DNA from: JAJFTV01 sp036825755
GTDB lineage: Bacteria > Chloroflexota > Anaerolineae > Anaerolineales > Anaerolineaceae
Assembly (NCBI GenBank): GCA_036825755.1
Contig: DAISXR010000002.1
Coordinates: forward strand, 1 to 64,000
Reading direction: 5' to 3'
Length of the DNA: 64,000 nucleotides
The translations under genes were made by a program, and so were the position numbers. This document shows, piece after piece, positions 51,886 to 59,647 of the stretch (its first letter is position 1; every line of letters begins with the position of its first letter). The notes under the pieces are model-generated. The model had not been told where the DNA came from, did not search any database, and worked only from the letters and a program-made list of their open reading frames with translations.

Positions 51886-53451
51886 GTGGACATTGTCATT
51901 AAGAATGGTCTCTTGATTGATGGCAGCGGAGCACCTGGCAAAAAAGCTGATGTGCTGATTGAAAACGGCTCCATCAAGGATATCGGCTCCTTCCCCAACG
52001 CGGAAGCTGAAATGGTGATCGATGCGCAGGGCAAAGCGGTTGCTCCCGGATTTATCGACATGCATTCGCATGCCGACCATTCACTGCCCTTTGCTCCCTA
52101 CGCGGAAAGCATGGCATACCAGGGCGTCACCACTCTGGTCACCGGGCAATGCGGCTCCTCCCCGGCCCCGCTTTCTCCTGCCAGCAAACCGCAATTTATC
52201 GAAGAACTGGGTGAACTGAAGAACCAGGTGGATTTTGAGAAGATCGACTCATTTGGCGACTTTCTCGATTTAATCCGTACCCAGGGTATTTCCGTCAACA
52301 TGGCCCCGTTGGTGGGACACGGTGCTATCCGCGCGGCGGTGATGGCTTACAGCAGCGCCCGACCCAACGAAGAGCAGATGGAAGCCATGGTGAAATATGC
52401 GGAAGAAGCCATGGATGCCGGCGCATTTGGCCTGTCCACCGGTCTCATCTACCCACCCGGGTATTATGCCACCACCGAAGAACTGATTGAACTGACCCGG
52501 CCGGTTGCCAAAAGGGGCGGTATGTACTTCAGCCATGTCCGCGATGAAAACGGCGGTCTGCTGCAGGCTATTGAAGAAGAGCATAAGATCGCCCAGGCGA
52601 CCGGTGTGGCAGTGCAGCACAGCCACTACAAAGCTTCGGGTTTCCCAAACTGGTATCTTTCACCGCTTGGTCTGGACGCGATCGAGAAAATTCGCGCTGA
52701 GGGCATCGATATGACCGCCGACATGTACCCATACACGGGCTCGTCCAACGGGTTGATCGATTCTCTGCCTGATTGGTCACGCGAGGGCGGTACCGATGCC
52801 TGTATGGCCCGCCTGAAGGACCCGGCTACCCGCGCCAAGATTCGGGCCGGTTTTTATCACGAGCACGGCTGGGACAAAATCATGATCTCCAGTTCACCCA
52901 ACCCCGCGCATGTGGGCAAGTTCTGCTCTGAGTTGATAGAGGAATCAGGCAAGGAAGGCCTGGAATGGTTCTTCGATGTCCTGCTCGAGACACGGGGCAG
53001 CATGAACCGCATCAACTTTGGCATGTCGGAAGACAACAAGAAGAGTGAGATGCAGGTGCCTTGGATGATGATTGGTTCCGATGGTTACGGACTGCCCCCC
53101 AGCGGGCCGCTGGCCGAAGGCGCGCCGCATCCGCGCAGTTATGGTACTTTCCCGCGCGTGCTGGCAAAATACTCGCGCGAATACGGGCTGTTCAGTCTGG
53201 AAACCGGCGTTCATAAAATGACCGGTTTGACGGCTTCGAAATTGGGTCTGAAAGACCGCGGTCTGCTCAAACAAGGATACAAAGCAGACGTGGTGGTGTT
53301 TGATCCCGCCACAATCGCTGATATGGCCACCTTCACCGATCCGAAACAGTATCCGCAGGGTATTGAACAGGTGATCGTGAACGGCAAGTTTGTGATCCGC
53401 AACGGCAAGCATACTCATACGTTGGCCGGTGAGATCCTTGGACGGAAATAA
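51886..53451 (+). CDS. N-acyl-D-amino-acid deacylase (D-aminoacylase), paralog 1
   Basis: A 521-residue amidohydrolase of the D-aminoacylase/D-hydantoinase-like group that splits N-acyl-D-amino acids. The binuclear or mono-zinc site is marked by H60/H62 in DMHSHADHS, C89 in TGQCGSSPAP, the conserved His in YFSHVRDE, the His in VQHSHYKA and the Asp in MIGSDGYG, the order found in Alcaligenes DAN. No signal peptide. It starts with GTG, with AAGGAG eight bases away. It heads a three-gene run of amidohydrolases, with 36 bases to the next start. Confidence 0.92.
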   Translation: MDIVIKNGLLIDGSGAPGKKADVLIENGSIKDIGSFPNAEAEMVIDAQGKAVAPGFIDMHSHADHSLPFAPYAESMAYQGVTTLVTGQCGSSPAPLSPASKPQFIEELGELKNQVDFEKIDSFGDFLDLIRTQGISVNMAPLVGHGAIRAAVMAYSSARPNEEQMEAMVKYAEEAMDAGAFGLSTGLIYPPGYYATTEELIELTRPVAKRGGMYFSHVRDENGGLLQAIEEEHKIAQATGVAVQHSHYKASGFPNWYLSPLGLDAIEKIRAEGIDMTADMYPYTGSSNGLIDSLPDWSREGGTDACMARLKDPATRAKIRAGFYHEHGWDKIMISSSPNPAHVGKFCSELIEESGKEGLEWFFDVLLETRGSMNRINFGMSEDNKKSEMQVPWMMIGSDGYGLPPSGPLAEGAPHPRSYGTFPRVLAKYSREYGLFSLETGVHKMTGLTASKLGLKDRGLLKQGYKADVVVFDPATIADMATFTDPKQYPQGIEQVIVNGKFVIRNGKHTHTLAGEILGRK

Positions 53452-53487
53452 TCTATTTAAATATTTCGTGAGATTAAAGGAGTAATA

Positions 53488-55065
53488 ATGGCGGACAAAA
53501 TTTTTCGTAATGGCGAAATTATCGATGGAACCGGCACATCACGCGTGAAAGCCGATCTGGCGGTACAGGGCGATAAAATCGTCGCGGTTGGCGATCTGAA
53601 AGACATGCGCGCCGCGGAAGAAATTGACATTACCGGTAAAGTATTGACACCCGGGTTCATCGACATGCACTCGCATACCGATATGTCGATCGCATACATT
53701 CCTGAAGCAGACAGTCTGCTGTACCAAGGCATCACCACGGCTGTCACCGGGCACTGCGGCGTATCTCCCGCGCCGATCACCGATAAGAACCGGGCTGAAT
53801 TCCGAAATCCTGAGGAATACAAAGACATTGATCTGCCATGGGAACGCATGGATACGATGGGCGGCTGGTTGAAATACCTGGAAGAAATCGGCACCAGCTT
53901 GAATATCACCCCCATTGTTGGGCAGGGTCTGATTCGTTCAGCCGTAGTAGGCCTGTCGATGGACCGTCCGACCGAAGACCAGATGGAAGAAATGCAGCGC
54001 CTGGTGGAAGTGGCCATGGACGAAGGCGCGATTGGTATTTCGACCGGTCTGATTTATCCCCCCGGCTCGTATGCATCCACCGAGGAACTGATCGAGGTGA
54101 CCAAACCGGTGGGCCGCCGCGGCGGTATCTATTTCAGCCACATTCGAGATGAGGGCTTCCGGCTGATTGAATCCACCAAAGAAGAGATTGAAATCGGCCG
54201 CAAGACTGGCACTGCTTTGCATCACAGCCACTTTAAAGCAGCCGGACGCGATAACTGGGAAAAAGCAGAACCTGCTCTGAAGCTGATCGATGAAGCCATC
54301 GCTGAGGGCATCGATATGACCTCAGACATGTATCCCTACACCGCCGGCGCAACCAGCCTGGTAGCCATTCTCCCCGAGTGGGCTCAGGAGGGCGGCTGGG
54401 AAGAAATCGCTAAACGGCTGGTCGACAAAGCTACCCGTGTCAAGATGGAACAGTCCATGAAGACCGAGGGCTTCTTCTCCGTGGCTGAATGGGACAAGGT
54501 TCTGATCGCCGGCTCTGCCAACCCGGAACACTCCGGCAAATACATCTCCGAGCTGTCCAGCGCTGCCGGCAAGACCGCTTATGACTGGATCTTCGATGCT
54601 CTGCTGGAAACCAAAGGGCAGATCGGCATGATTTTGTTCATGATGTCGGAAGACAATGTAAAAATGCAGTTCCATCGCCCGTGGATGATGGTTGGCACCG
54701 ATGCGAGCGGCATGCCTTTTGAAGGCCCTTTTGCGCAAGGTGGGCATCCGCGCGCGTTTGGTACGTTCCCGCGCTTCTTAGGAAAATACGTGCGTGAAGA
54801 AGGCGTGATGCCGTTGACAGAAGCCGTCTACCGCATCACCGGCATGCCGGCAAAGAAGCTGGGTTTCAAGGACCGCGGTTTGATCAAAGCGGGTTACCAG
54901 GCCGATCTGGTAGTGTTTGATCCGGTTGCCATTCTGGATAAATCAGATTTCATCAACACGGTCCAGAAACCTGTTGGGATTGACTACGTCTTCGTCAACG
55001 GGCAGCTTGTGATAAAGAACAACGTTCACACACACGCCCGGCCCGGTGTGGTTACTACCCATTAA
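53488..55065 (+). CDS. N-acyl-D-amino-acid deacylase (D-aminoacylase), paralog 2
   Basis: A 525-residue paralog of the preceding gene with the same metal motifs (H61/H63 in DMHSHTDMS, C90 in TGHCGVSPAP, YFSHIRDE, LHHSHFKA, MVGTDASG). Many internal blocks are identical in spacing, e.g. AEGIDMT-DMYPYT and ALLETKGQ against VLLETRGS. It is preceded by AAAGGAG. Two copies side by side suggest adaptation to different D-amino acid side chains rather than redundancy; the differing pocket residues near the C-terminal third (e.g. GYGLPPSG against ASGMPFEG) support that. Confidence 0.92.
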   Translation: MADKIFRNGEIIDGTGTSRVKADLAVQGDKIVAVGDLKDMRAAEEIDITGKVLTPGFIDMHSHTDMSIAYIPEADSLLYQGITTAVTGHCGVSPAPITDKNRAEFRNPEEYKDIDLPWERMDTMGGWLKYLEEIGTSLNITPIVGQGLIRSAVVGLSMDRPTEDQMEEMQRLVEVAMDEGAIGISTGLIYPPGSYASTEELIEVTKPVGRRGGIYFSHIRDEGFRLIESTKEEIEIGRKTGTALHHSHFKAAGRDNWEKAEPALKLIDEAIAEGIDMTSDMYPYTAGATSLVAILPEWAQEGGWEEIAKRLVDKATRVKMEQSMKTEGFFSVAEWDKVLIAGSANPEHSGKYISELSSAAGKTAYDWIFDALLETKGQIGMILFMMSEDNVKMQFHRPWMMVGTDASGMPFEGPFAQGGHPRAFGTFPRFLGKYVREEGVMPLTEAVYRITGMPAKKLGFKDRGLIKAGYQADLVVFDPVAILDKSDFINTVQKPVGIDYVFVNGQLVIKNNVHTHARPGVVTTH

Positions 55066-55104
55066 TGCACTGTCTTCTTATACGTCATTGACGGAGGAAT
55101 CTGC

Positions 55105-56346
55105 ATGGAATACACATTGATCCGCAACGGCTTGATGATTGATGGCACCGGCGTGCAGCCGGTTGAGAAAGCAGCCGTTCTGATTGGGGATAACAAAATC
55201 CTGGATGTCGGCCCTGAGGCGAAGATCAAACTGCCGGGCGGCGAGGTCACCGAGATCGATGCCCGCGGCGGAACGATTCTGCCTGGCTTTATCGACACGC
55301 ACGTGCATCTGATGATGGAAAAATACGACATGATGGATGCCATCAGCACGCCGTTTTCGTTCAATTTTTATCGCGCGATGGAATACTTTCGCCGCACTAT
55401 CATGGGCGGTGTGACCACCGTACGGGACGCGGGCGGCATGGATCTGGGCACCAAACTGGCTATTGAAAAGGGGCTGGTCATTGGTCCGCGCGTGAAAATC
55501 AGTGTGACGGGGTTGTCGATTACCGGGGGGCACGGGGATAGTTGGTCGCCTTCGGGTATCAACACGGATCCCGGCAGTTACCCGGGCATGCCCAGCGCCA
55601 TTTGTGACGGCGTGAGCGATGTGCGCAAGAAAGTGCGTGAAGTGCTGCGCTCCGGCGCAGAAGTGATCAAGATTTGCTCCACCGGTGGTGTATTGAGCCC
55701 CACCGACCGACCGGAATACACGCAGTTCTCCCCTGATGAACTGGCAGCCATTGTGCAGGAAGCTCACTTCCACGGCGGCGTCAAGGTGATGTCACATGCG
55801 CAGGGTTATGAAGGCGTGCGGCAGGCTGTGCTGGCCGGCATTCACTCGATTGAACACGGTATTTACCTGGATGACGAGATCATCCAATTGATGCTGGAAC
55901 GAGGGACTTTCCTGGTTCCCACCCTGTTCGCGCCCATCTCCATCATCGAAGATCCCGAGATGAAGGAAAAACTGCCGCCGTTCCTGTTCCAGAAAGCCTG
56001 CGATGTGGCGGAGATTCACAAAGCGAGCATTGCCAAAGCTTACAAGGCCGGAGTAAAGATTGCCGCCGGCACCGATTCGGGCGTGATGGCGCATGGCAGA
56101 AACCTGCGTGAGCTTGAGCTGCTGTGCGGTATTGGCATGAGCCCCATGGAGGCCATTCTGGCCGGTACCAAAGTTGCGGCAGAGTGCCTGGAATGGCAGG
56201 ATCGTCTGGGCACGTTGGAAAAAGGCAAGCTAGCTGATGTGGTGATCGCTCGTACCAACCCGCTCGATGATATTCACTCGCTGACCGATTCGAACAACAT
56301 CGCAGTGGTGATCAAAGACGGTAAGCTTGTAAAAGACATTTTCTAA
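55105..56346 (+). CDS. Amidohydrolase, Xaa-Pro dipeptidase/imidazolonepropionase-like
   Basis: A 413-residue metal-dependent hydrolase. Metal ligands: DTHVHLM, a Lys in VIKICSTGG that is normally carboxylated and bridges two metals, MSHAQG, SIEHGIY and AGTDSGV. This set matches the COG1228 group whose members hydrolyse X-Pro and other dipeptides or N-acylated amino acids. It is the third amidohydrolase in the run, 39 bases after paralog 2, with CGGAGG upstream of the ATG, so it likely joins the same peptide/acyl-amino acid catabolic pathway. Confidence 0.88.
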   Translation: MEYTLIRNGLMIDGTGVQPVEKAAVLIGDNKILDVGPEAKIKLPGGEVTEIDARGGTILPGFIDTHVHLMMEKYDMMDAISTPFSFNFYRAMEYFRRTIMGGVTTVRDAGGMDLGTKLAIEKGLVIGPRVKISVTGLSITGGHGDSWSPSGINTDPGSYPGMPSAICDGVSDVRKKVREVLRSGAEVIKICSTGGVLSPTDRPEYTQFSPDELAAIVQEAHFHGGVKVMSHAQGYEGVRQAVLAGIHSIEHGIYLDDEIIQLMLERGTFLVPTLFAPISIIEDPEMKEKLPPFLFQKACDVAEIHKASIAKAYKAGVKIAAGTDSGVMAHGRNLRELELLCGIGMSPMEAILAGTKVAAECLEWQDRLGTLEKGKLADVVIARTNPLDDIHSLTDSNNIAVVIKDGKLVKDIF

Positions 56347-56374
56347 CCGAAAACACGTAAGGTGATAAAATCAA

Positions 56375-56414
56375 GCCGCTGACCGGTTGCAGGATGGTCA
56401 GCGGCAATTTTTTC
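56375..56414 (+). terminator. Rho-independent terminator after the amidohydrolase operon
   Basis: A perfect 10 bp stem (GCCGCTGACC with GGTCAGCGGC), 11-base loop and six T. It ends 17 bases before the tatC start, so little room is left for a separate promoter. Confidence 0.88.
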
Positions 56415-56430
56415 CGTGTACAGGTGTCTG

Positions 56431-57210
56431 ATGAGTGAAAAACTGAAAGCCGGTCTGAACCAGGATGACATCGATGACCTCGATAATGGTGCTATTGAAG
56501 GCGATACCCTCGAAGAGGGTGAAGAGACCATGGATATTTGGGAACATATCAATGAGTTGAGATCCCGGCTGCTAAAATCCATGCTGGCGCTGCTCGCGAC
56601 CACTATGCTCAGCTTTGCGTTCACCCAGCAAATTATCGCGTTTTTGGCCAAACCGATTGGCGGTATTGAAAAGCTCGTGTCGATTGAGATGACCGAAAAC
56701 ATGGGCGTTTTCATGCGCGTTTCGCTGCTGAGCGGTCTCATTTTTGCCATCCCATTTATTGTGTATCAGATCCTGGCGTTTATCGTGCCGGGGTTGAAAC
56801 AAAGCGAGCGGAAATGGATTTATCTGGCCATTCCCATTGCCAGTGTGCTTTTCCTGGCGGGTGTGGCTTTTGCCAATTTTGTGATGCTGCCCACAGCCAT
56901 CCCGTTTTTGGTCAGTTTTTTGGGCACACCTACCACACCGCGCCTGTCCAACTACATCAATTTTGTCACCAACATGCTGTTCTGGATCGGTCTGGCTTTT
57001 GAAGCCCCGCTGGTGGTATTTATTCTCGCCAAACTGAAGATTGTCACCCCTAAGGGTCTGCTGAAACAATGGCGGATTGCTATTGTCATCATCTCCATCC
57101 TTGCGGCGTTTATCAGCCCCACAGTTGATCCCATCAACATGGGCCTGGTCATGCTGCCGTTGTTCCTGTTGTACCTGCTCAGCATCATTTTTGCAACTTT
57201 CGCAAAGTAA
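56431..57210 (+). CDS. tatC: Sec-independent protein translocase TatC
   Basis: The receptor and channel-forming membrane subunit that recognises twin-arginine signal peptides. The 259-residue protein has an acidic start (about residues 1-34), the typical IWEHINELRSRLLKS motif with the Glu and Arg that bind the signal, then six helices; the loop PFIVYQILAFIVPGLKQSERK with the second conserved Glu/Arg region and FNFIVML-like transitions are family features. Start 56431 is preferred (AGG seven bases upstream); GTG 56416 is an alternative. It is followed by tatA and a tatB-like gene. Confidence 0.95.
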   Translation: MSEKLKAGLNQDDIDDLDNGAIEGDTLEEGEETMDIWEHINELRSRLLKSMLALLATTMLSFAFTQQIIAFLAKPIGGIEKLVSIEMTENMGVFMRVSLLSGLIFAIPFIVYQILAFIVPGLKQSERKWIYLAIPIASVLFLAGVAFANFVMLPTAIPFLVSFLGTPTTPRLSNYINFVTNMLFWIGLAFEAPLVVFILAKLKIVTPKGLLKQWRIAIVIISILAAFISPTVDPINMGLVMLPLFLLYLLSIIFATFAK

Positions 57211-57262
57211 CAGGGAATGATTTATAATGGGCTTGAAAGAATTGTGAGAAAGGGAGCTGAAG

Positions 57263-57445
57263 ATGCCGTTTCGCATTGGTTGGCCTGAGTTACTGATTAT
57301 TTTATTGATCCTGCTGGTTCTGTTTGGGCCCCGTCTTACCCGTGTCGCCGGAGACCTGGCGAAAGGGATTAAAATCTTCCGCCGGAATATGAATGAAGAT
57401 GAGGACGGAAAGAAAAAATCAGATCATGAAGACGAGAGTCTTTAG
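57263..57445 (+). CDS. tatA: TatA-type twin-arginine translocase subunit
   Basis: A 60-residue protein with the TatA plan: short N-terminus, transmembrane helix (about residues 7-21, PELLIILLILLVLFG), the FG hinge, an amphipathic helix (about 24-41, RLTRVAGDLAKGIKIFRR) and an acidic tail. AAAGGGAGCTG precedes the ATG. It forms the pore assembly together with TatC. 52 bases separate it from tatC, so it belongs to the same operon. Confidence 0.93.
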   Translation: MPFRIGWPELLIILLILLVLFGPRLTRVAGDLAKGIKIFRRNMNEDEDGKKKSDHEDESL

Positions 57446-57488
57446 TCTTTTCTTCCCCAATTACCCAAGATAAAGCGACTGCAGGCAT

Positions 57489-57983
57489 ATGCAAATCTTA
57501 AATATTGGTCCTCTGGAGTTATTGCTGATTTTAGCAATTGCTTTGATTGTACTGGGCCCAGAGGAAATGCTGAATACCGCCAGAAAACTGGCGCGATTGA
57601 TCCAAAAGTTTATTAAATCACCGGTCTGGAAATCTTTGGTGAATACCAGCCAGGAAATTCGCTCGCTGCCCAAGAAGTTTATGGCTGAGGCGGGTCTGGA
57701 TGAAACGGTGAAAGAACTCAACAAGATGAACCAGCAGGTGAAGGATTTCACCCGCATGAACCCGCTCGAACCTGGAAAACACACCCCGGAAACAAGCCAG
57801 CCTGTTGCATCTCAACCGGTCGGAACTGAACCGTCTCTGGCTGCCGCACCTGAGAAAATAATTCCACCCGCAGCAGAAACGCAGGTGGAACCAGGTAAAC
57901 CCCTACCGGCATCGAATGCCGAAAATCCTGAGGAAAAATCAGAAAATACCGGGGATGCCGGCTCGATCGAGAAAAATGGATAG
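57489..57983 (+). CDS. tatB: TatB-like twin-arginine translocase subunit
   Basis: A 164-residue TatA/B family protein: transmembrane helix (about residues 8-22, LELLLILAIALIVLG), hinge GPEE, a longer amphipathic helix, then a Pro/Glu/Ala-rich tail of about 70 residues. The Glu in the helix (position 9-10 region, GPLELL) and the longer charged tail are TatB-like, but some TatA proteins look similar. Its last 45 bases overlap a small gene on the opposite strand. Ribosome site is weak (GCAGGCAT), consistent with low TatB stoichiometry. Confidence 0.8.
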   Translation: MQILNIGPLELLLILAIALIVLGPEEMLNTARKLARLIQKFIKSPVWKSLVNTSQEIRSLPKKFMAEAGLDETVKELNKMNQQVKDFTRMNPLEPGKHTPETSQPVASQPVGTEPSLAAAPEKIIPPAAETQVEPGKPLPASNAENPEEKSENTGDAGSIEKNG

Positions 57984-58175
57984 CGCCCAACCCAGGCCGA
58001 TACCCAGTAATCCAAACATAAGACACAAACTGATGAACCGGCGGAACAACCGCCGGTTTTGATTTAATTCATAAAAACCCCGCACCAGTATGCGGAACCA
58101 TTTTGTATTGCTCAAAACATAGATGAACAGGTTCAGGAAAAACAGCTCCAGCCGGGTGGAGATTTTGGTCAGCAT
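57939..58175 (-). CDS. Small two-helix membrane protein (78 aa), hypothetical
   Basis: A 78-residue protein with a hydrophobic stretch at about residues 10-24 and a stronger helix at 49-68, separated by a basic loop (RGFYELNQNRRLFRRF). No family recognised. The ATG has AAGGA six bases upstream. It follows a second small gene after nine bases. Its 3' end overlaps the end of the TatB-like gene antisense for 45 bases; either stop could be regulated by the other transcript, but that is speculative. Confidence 0.6.
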   Translation of the reverse strand: MLTKISTRLELFFLNLFIYVLSNTKWFRILVRGFYELNQNRRLFRRFISLCLMFGLLGIGLGWALSIFLDRAGIPGIF

Positions 58176-58184
58176 GCTGTGTCC

Positions 58185-58406
58185 TTATCCGCGAGAGGTG
58201 GTCACCTTGCCAATTTTACCATTCTCATCAGCAATCACCCGCAATGAACGCGTAATTGCCTTGCCATCCGGCCCTTCCACCTGGGTACTGAAGATCAACA
58301 GGTGCTGCGTATCGGTATACGCCTTCACCTTTGGTCTCTTCCCCTTAAATTCGGGGTATCGTTTATAGATTTGACTACATATTTTTTCCAGAATGCCTGA
58401 ATCCAT
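58185..58406 (-). CDS. Small soluble protein (73 aa), hypothetical
   Basis: A 73-residue protein with alternating beta-strand-like segments (VKAYTDTQHLLIFSTQVEG, RSLRVIADENGKIGKV) after a short helix. Strong AGAGGA seven bases before the ATG. The two strands with a glycine-aspartate turn look like a small OB- or barrel-like fold, but I cannot name a family. Forms an operon with the 78-residue membrane protein. Confidence 0.6.
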   Translation of the reverse strand: MDSGILEKICSQIYKRYPEFKGKRPKVKAYTDTQHLLIFSTQVEGPDGKAITRSLRVIADENGKIGKVTTSRG

Positions 58407-58500
58407 ATGGGGTTCCTCTGGTCAAACCAATACAGGGGAGGGAGACGTCTGTGTCGCCAGATGCAAAACTGTCTGGCAAGATAGGCGACTCTATCCCGAT

Positions 58501-59643
58501 TTATTCATCCGTCAGTGATTTCTTGCGTACGAACGATTGCACATCATAGTTTGATCGTTCACTCGGAAAATGAGATCCTGTTTCGTTGAAGCTGCCGGGG
58601 CGGTTGGCTCCCGGGGCGAACGAGCGGTCGCGGCTGGCCAGATCGGATTTCTTATCGATTGCCTGCCCGCCCATGCCGGTGATGACCAGTATGACTTCCA
58701 CGCGGTCGTTGAACTGTGGATTGGTGTTGATGCCGGGAATAATTTCGGTTTCTTCACTGGTGAGCGAATGTAAATGGTTGAGCGCTTCAGCAACTTCAAA
58801 GAAGGCCAGGTCATCACCACCGGTGAAGTTGGCGATGATACCGGTGGCATCCTGCAGGGAGACTGCCTCGAGCAGGGGGTGGTTCAAGGCATGCCATACC
58901 GCCTGCATGGTGCGGTTGGGGCCCTTGCCGTATCCCAACACCATCAACGCGCCGCCGCCATTCAACATCATATTGCGGACGTGTGAGAAATCTACATTGA
59001 TCATGCCGGGCTGGGTCACAATTTGGGTGATGCCCTGAATGCCCTGGCGCAGCACATCATCGGCCAGACGAAAAGCCATATCGATCGGCAGATCATGCGG
59101 TGATACTTTAAGTAGGCTGTCGTTGGGTACATTGATCAGCGTATCGGTATGTTGCCGCAGCAATCCCAGGCCTTCTTTGGCATTTTTCTGGCGTTTGCCC
59201 ATTTCAAACGAGAACGGCGAGGTGACGATGCCGACCGTGACAGCGCCCAGCGAACGGGAAATACGAGCTGCAACGGGTATCGACCCGGTGCCAGTGCCCC
59301 CGCCCATTCCGGCGGTGACGAAAACCATATCGGCACCCTGCAATGCGGCTTGAATTTCCTTTTTACTCTCTTCAGCAGCCGCTTCACCCACCGATGGATT
59401 GCCGCCTGCCCCGAGACCGCGAGTTAAGGTAGGCCCTAACTGGATTTTGACCGGAGCTGCGCTGTTTTTCAGCGCCTGGGCATCTGTATTGGCGGCGATA
59501 TATTCCACGCCGGAGAGGCCCAGTTCGATCATGCGGTTAACAGCATTGGAACCACCGCCCCCCAGACCCATCACCTTGATCACCGGTTTGGGGATCTCCA
59601 GTGGATCATTTGAAGCGTGCTTCAGCCCGTATTGATTGTTCAT
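58501..59643 (-). CDS. ftsZ: FtsZ-family cell division GTPase, divergent
   Basis: A 380-residue tubulin-like GTPase. The GTP-binding signature GGGTGTG lies at residues 114-120, with GLGGGGSNAVNRM at 26-38 and NTDAQAL at 52-58. The T7 synergy loop, N-x-D-F-x-D in ordinary FtsZ, reads N216-V-D218-F-S-H221, so the second catalytic Asp (Asp 212 in E. coli) is a His. The C-terminal peptide YDVQSFVRKK resembles the usual FtsA/ZipA-binding tail. It is coupled to the gene upstream (four bases) and is not in a dcw cluster, which suggests a second FtsZ copy or a specialised role. Start uses GAGGTGA. Confidence 0.9.
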   Translation of the reverse strand: MNNQYGLKHASNDPLEIPKPVIKVMGLGGGGSNAVNRMIELGLSGVEYIAANTDAQALKNSAAPVKIQLGPTLTRGLGAGGNPSVGEAAAEESKKEIQAALQGADMVFVTAGMGGGTGTGSIPVAARISRSLGAVTVGIVTSPFSFEMGKRQKNAKEGLGLLRQHTDTLINVPNDSLLKVSPHDLPIDMAFRLADDVLRQGIQGITQIVTQPGMINVDFSHVRNMMLNGGGALMVLGYGKGPNRTMQAVWHALNHPLLEAVSLQDATGIIANFTGGDDLAFFEVAEALNHLHSLTSEETEIIPGINTNPQFNDRVEVILVITGMGGQAIDKKSDLASRDRSFAPGANRPGSFNETGSHFPSERSNYDVQSFVRKKSLTDE

Positions 59644-59647
59644 TCTT

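Noticed and set aside
58440..58500. Imperfect inverted repeat after ftsZ as a terminator
   Set aside because: The stem is broken and lacks a T tract; too weak to annotate.
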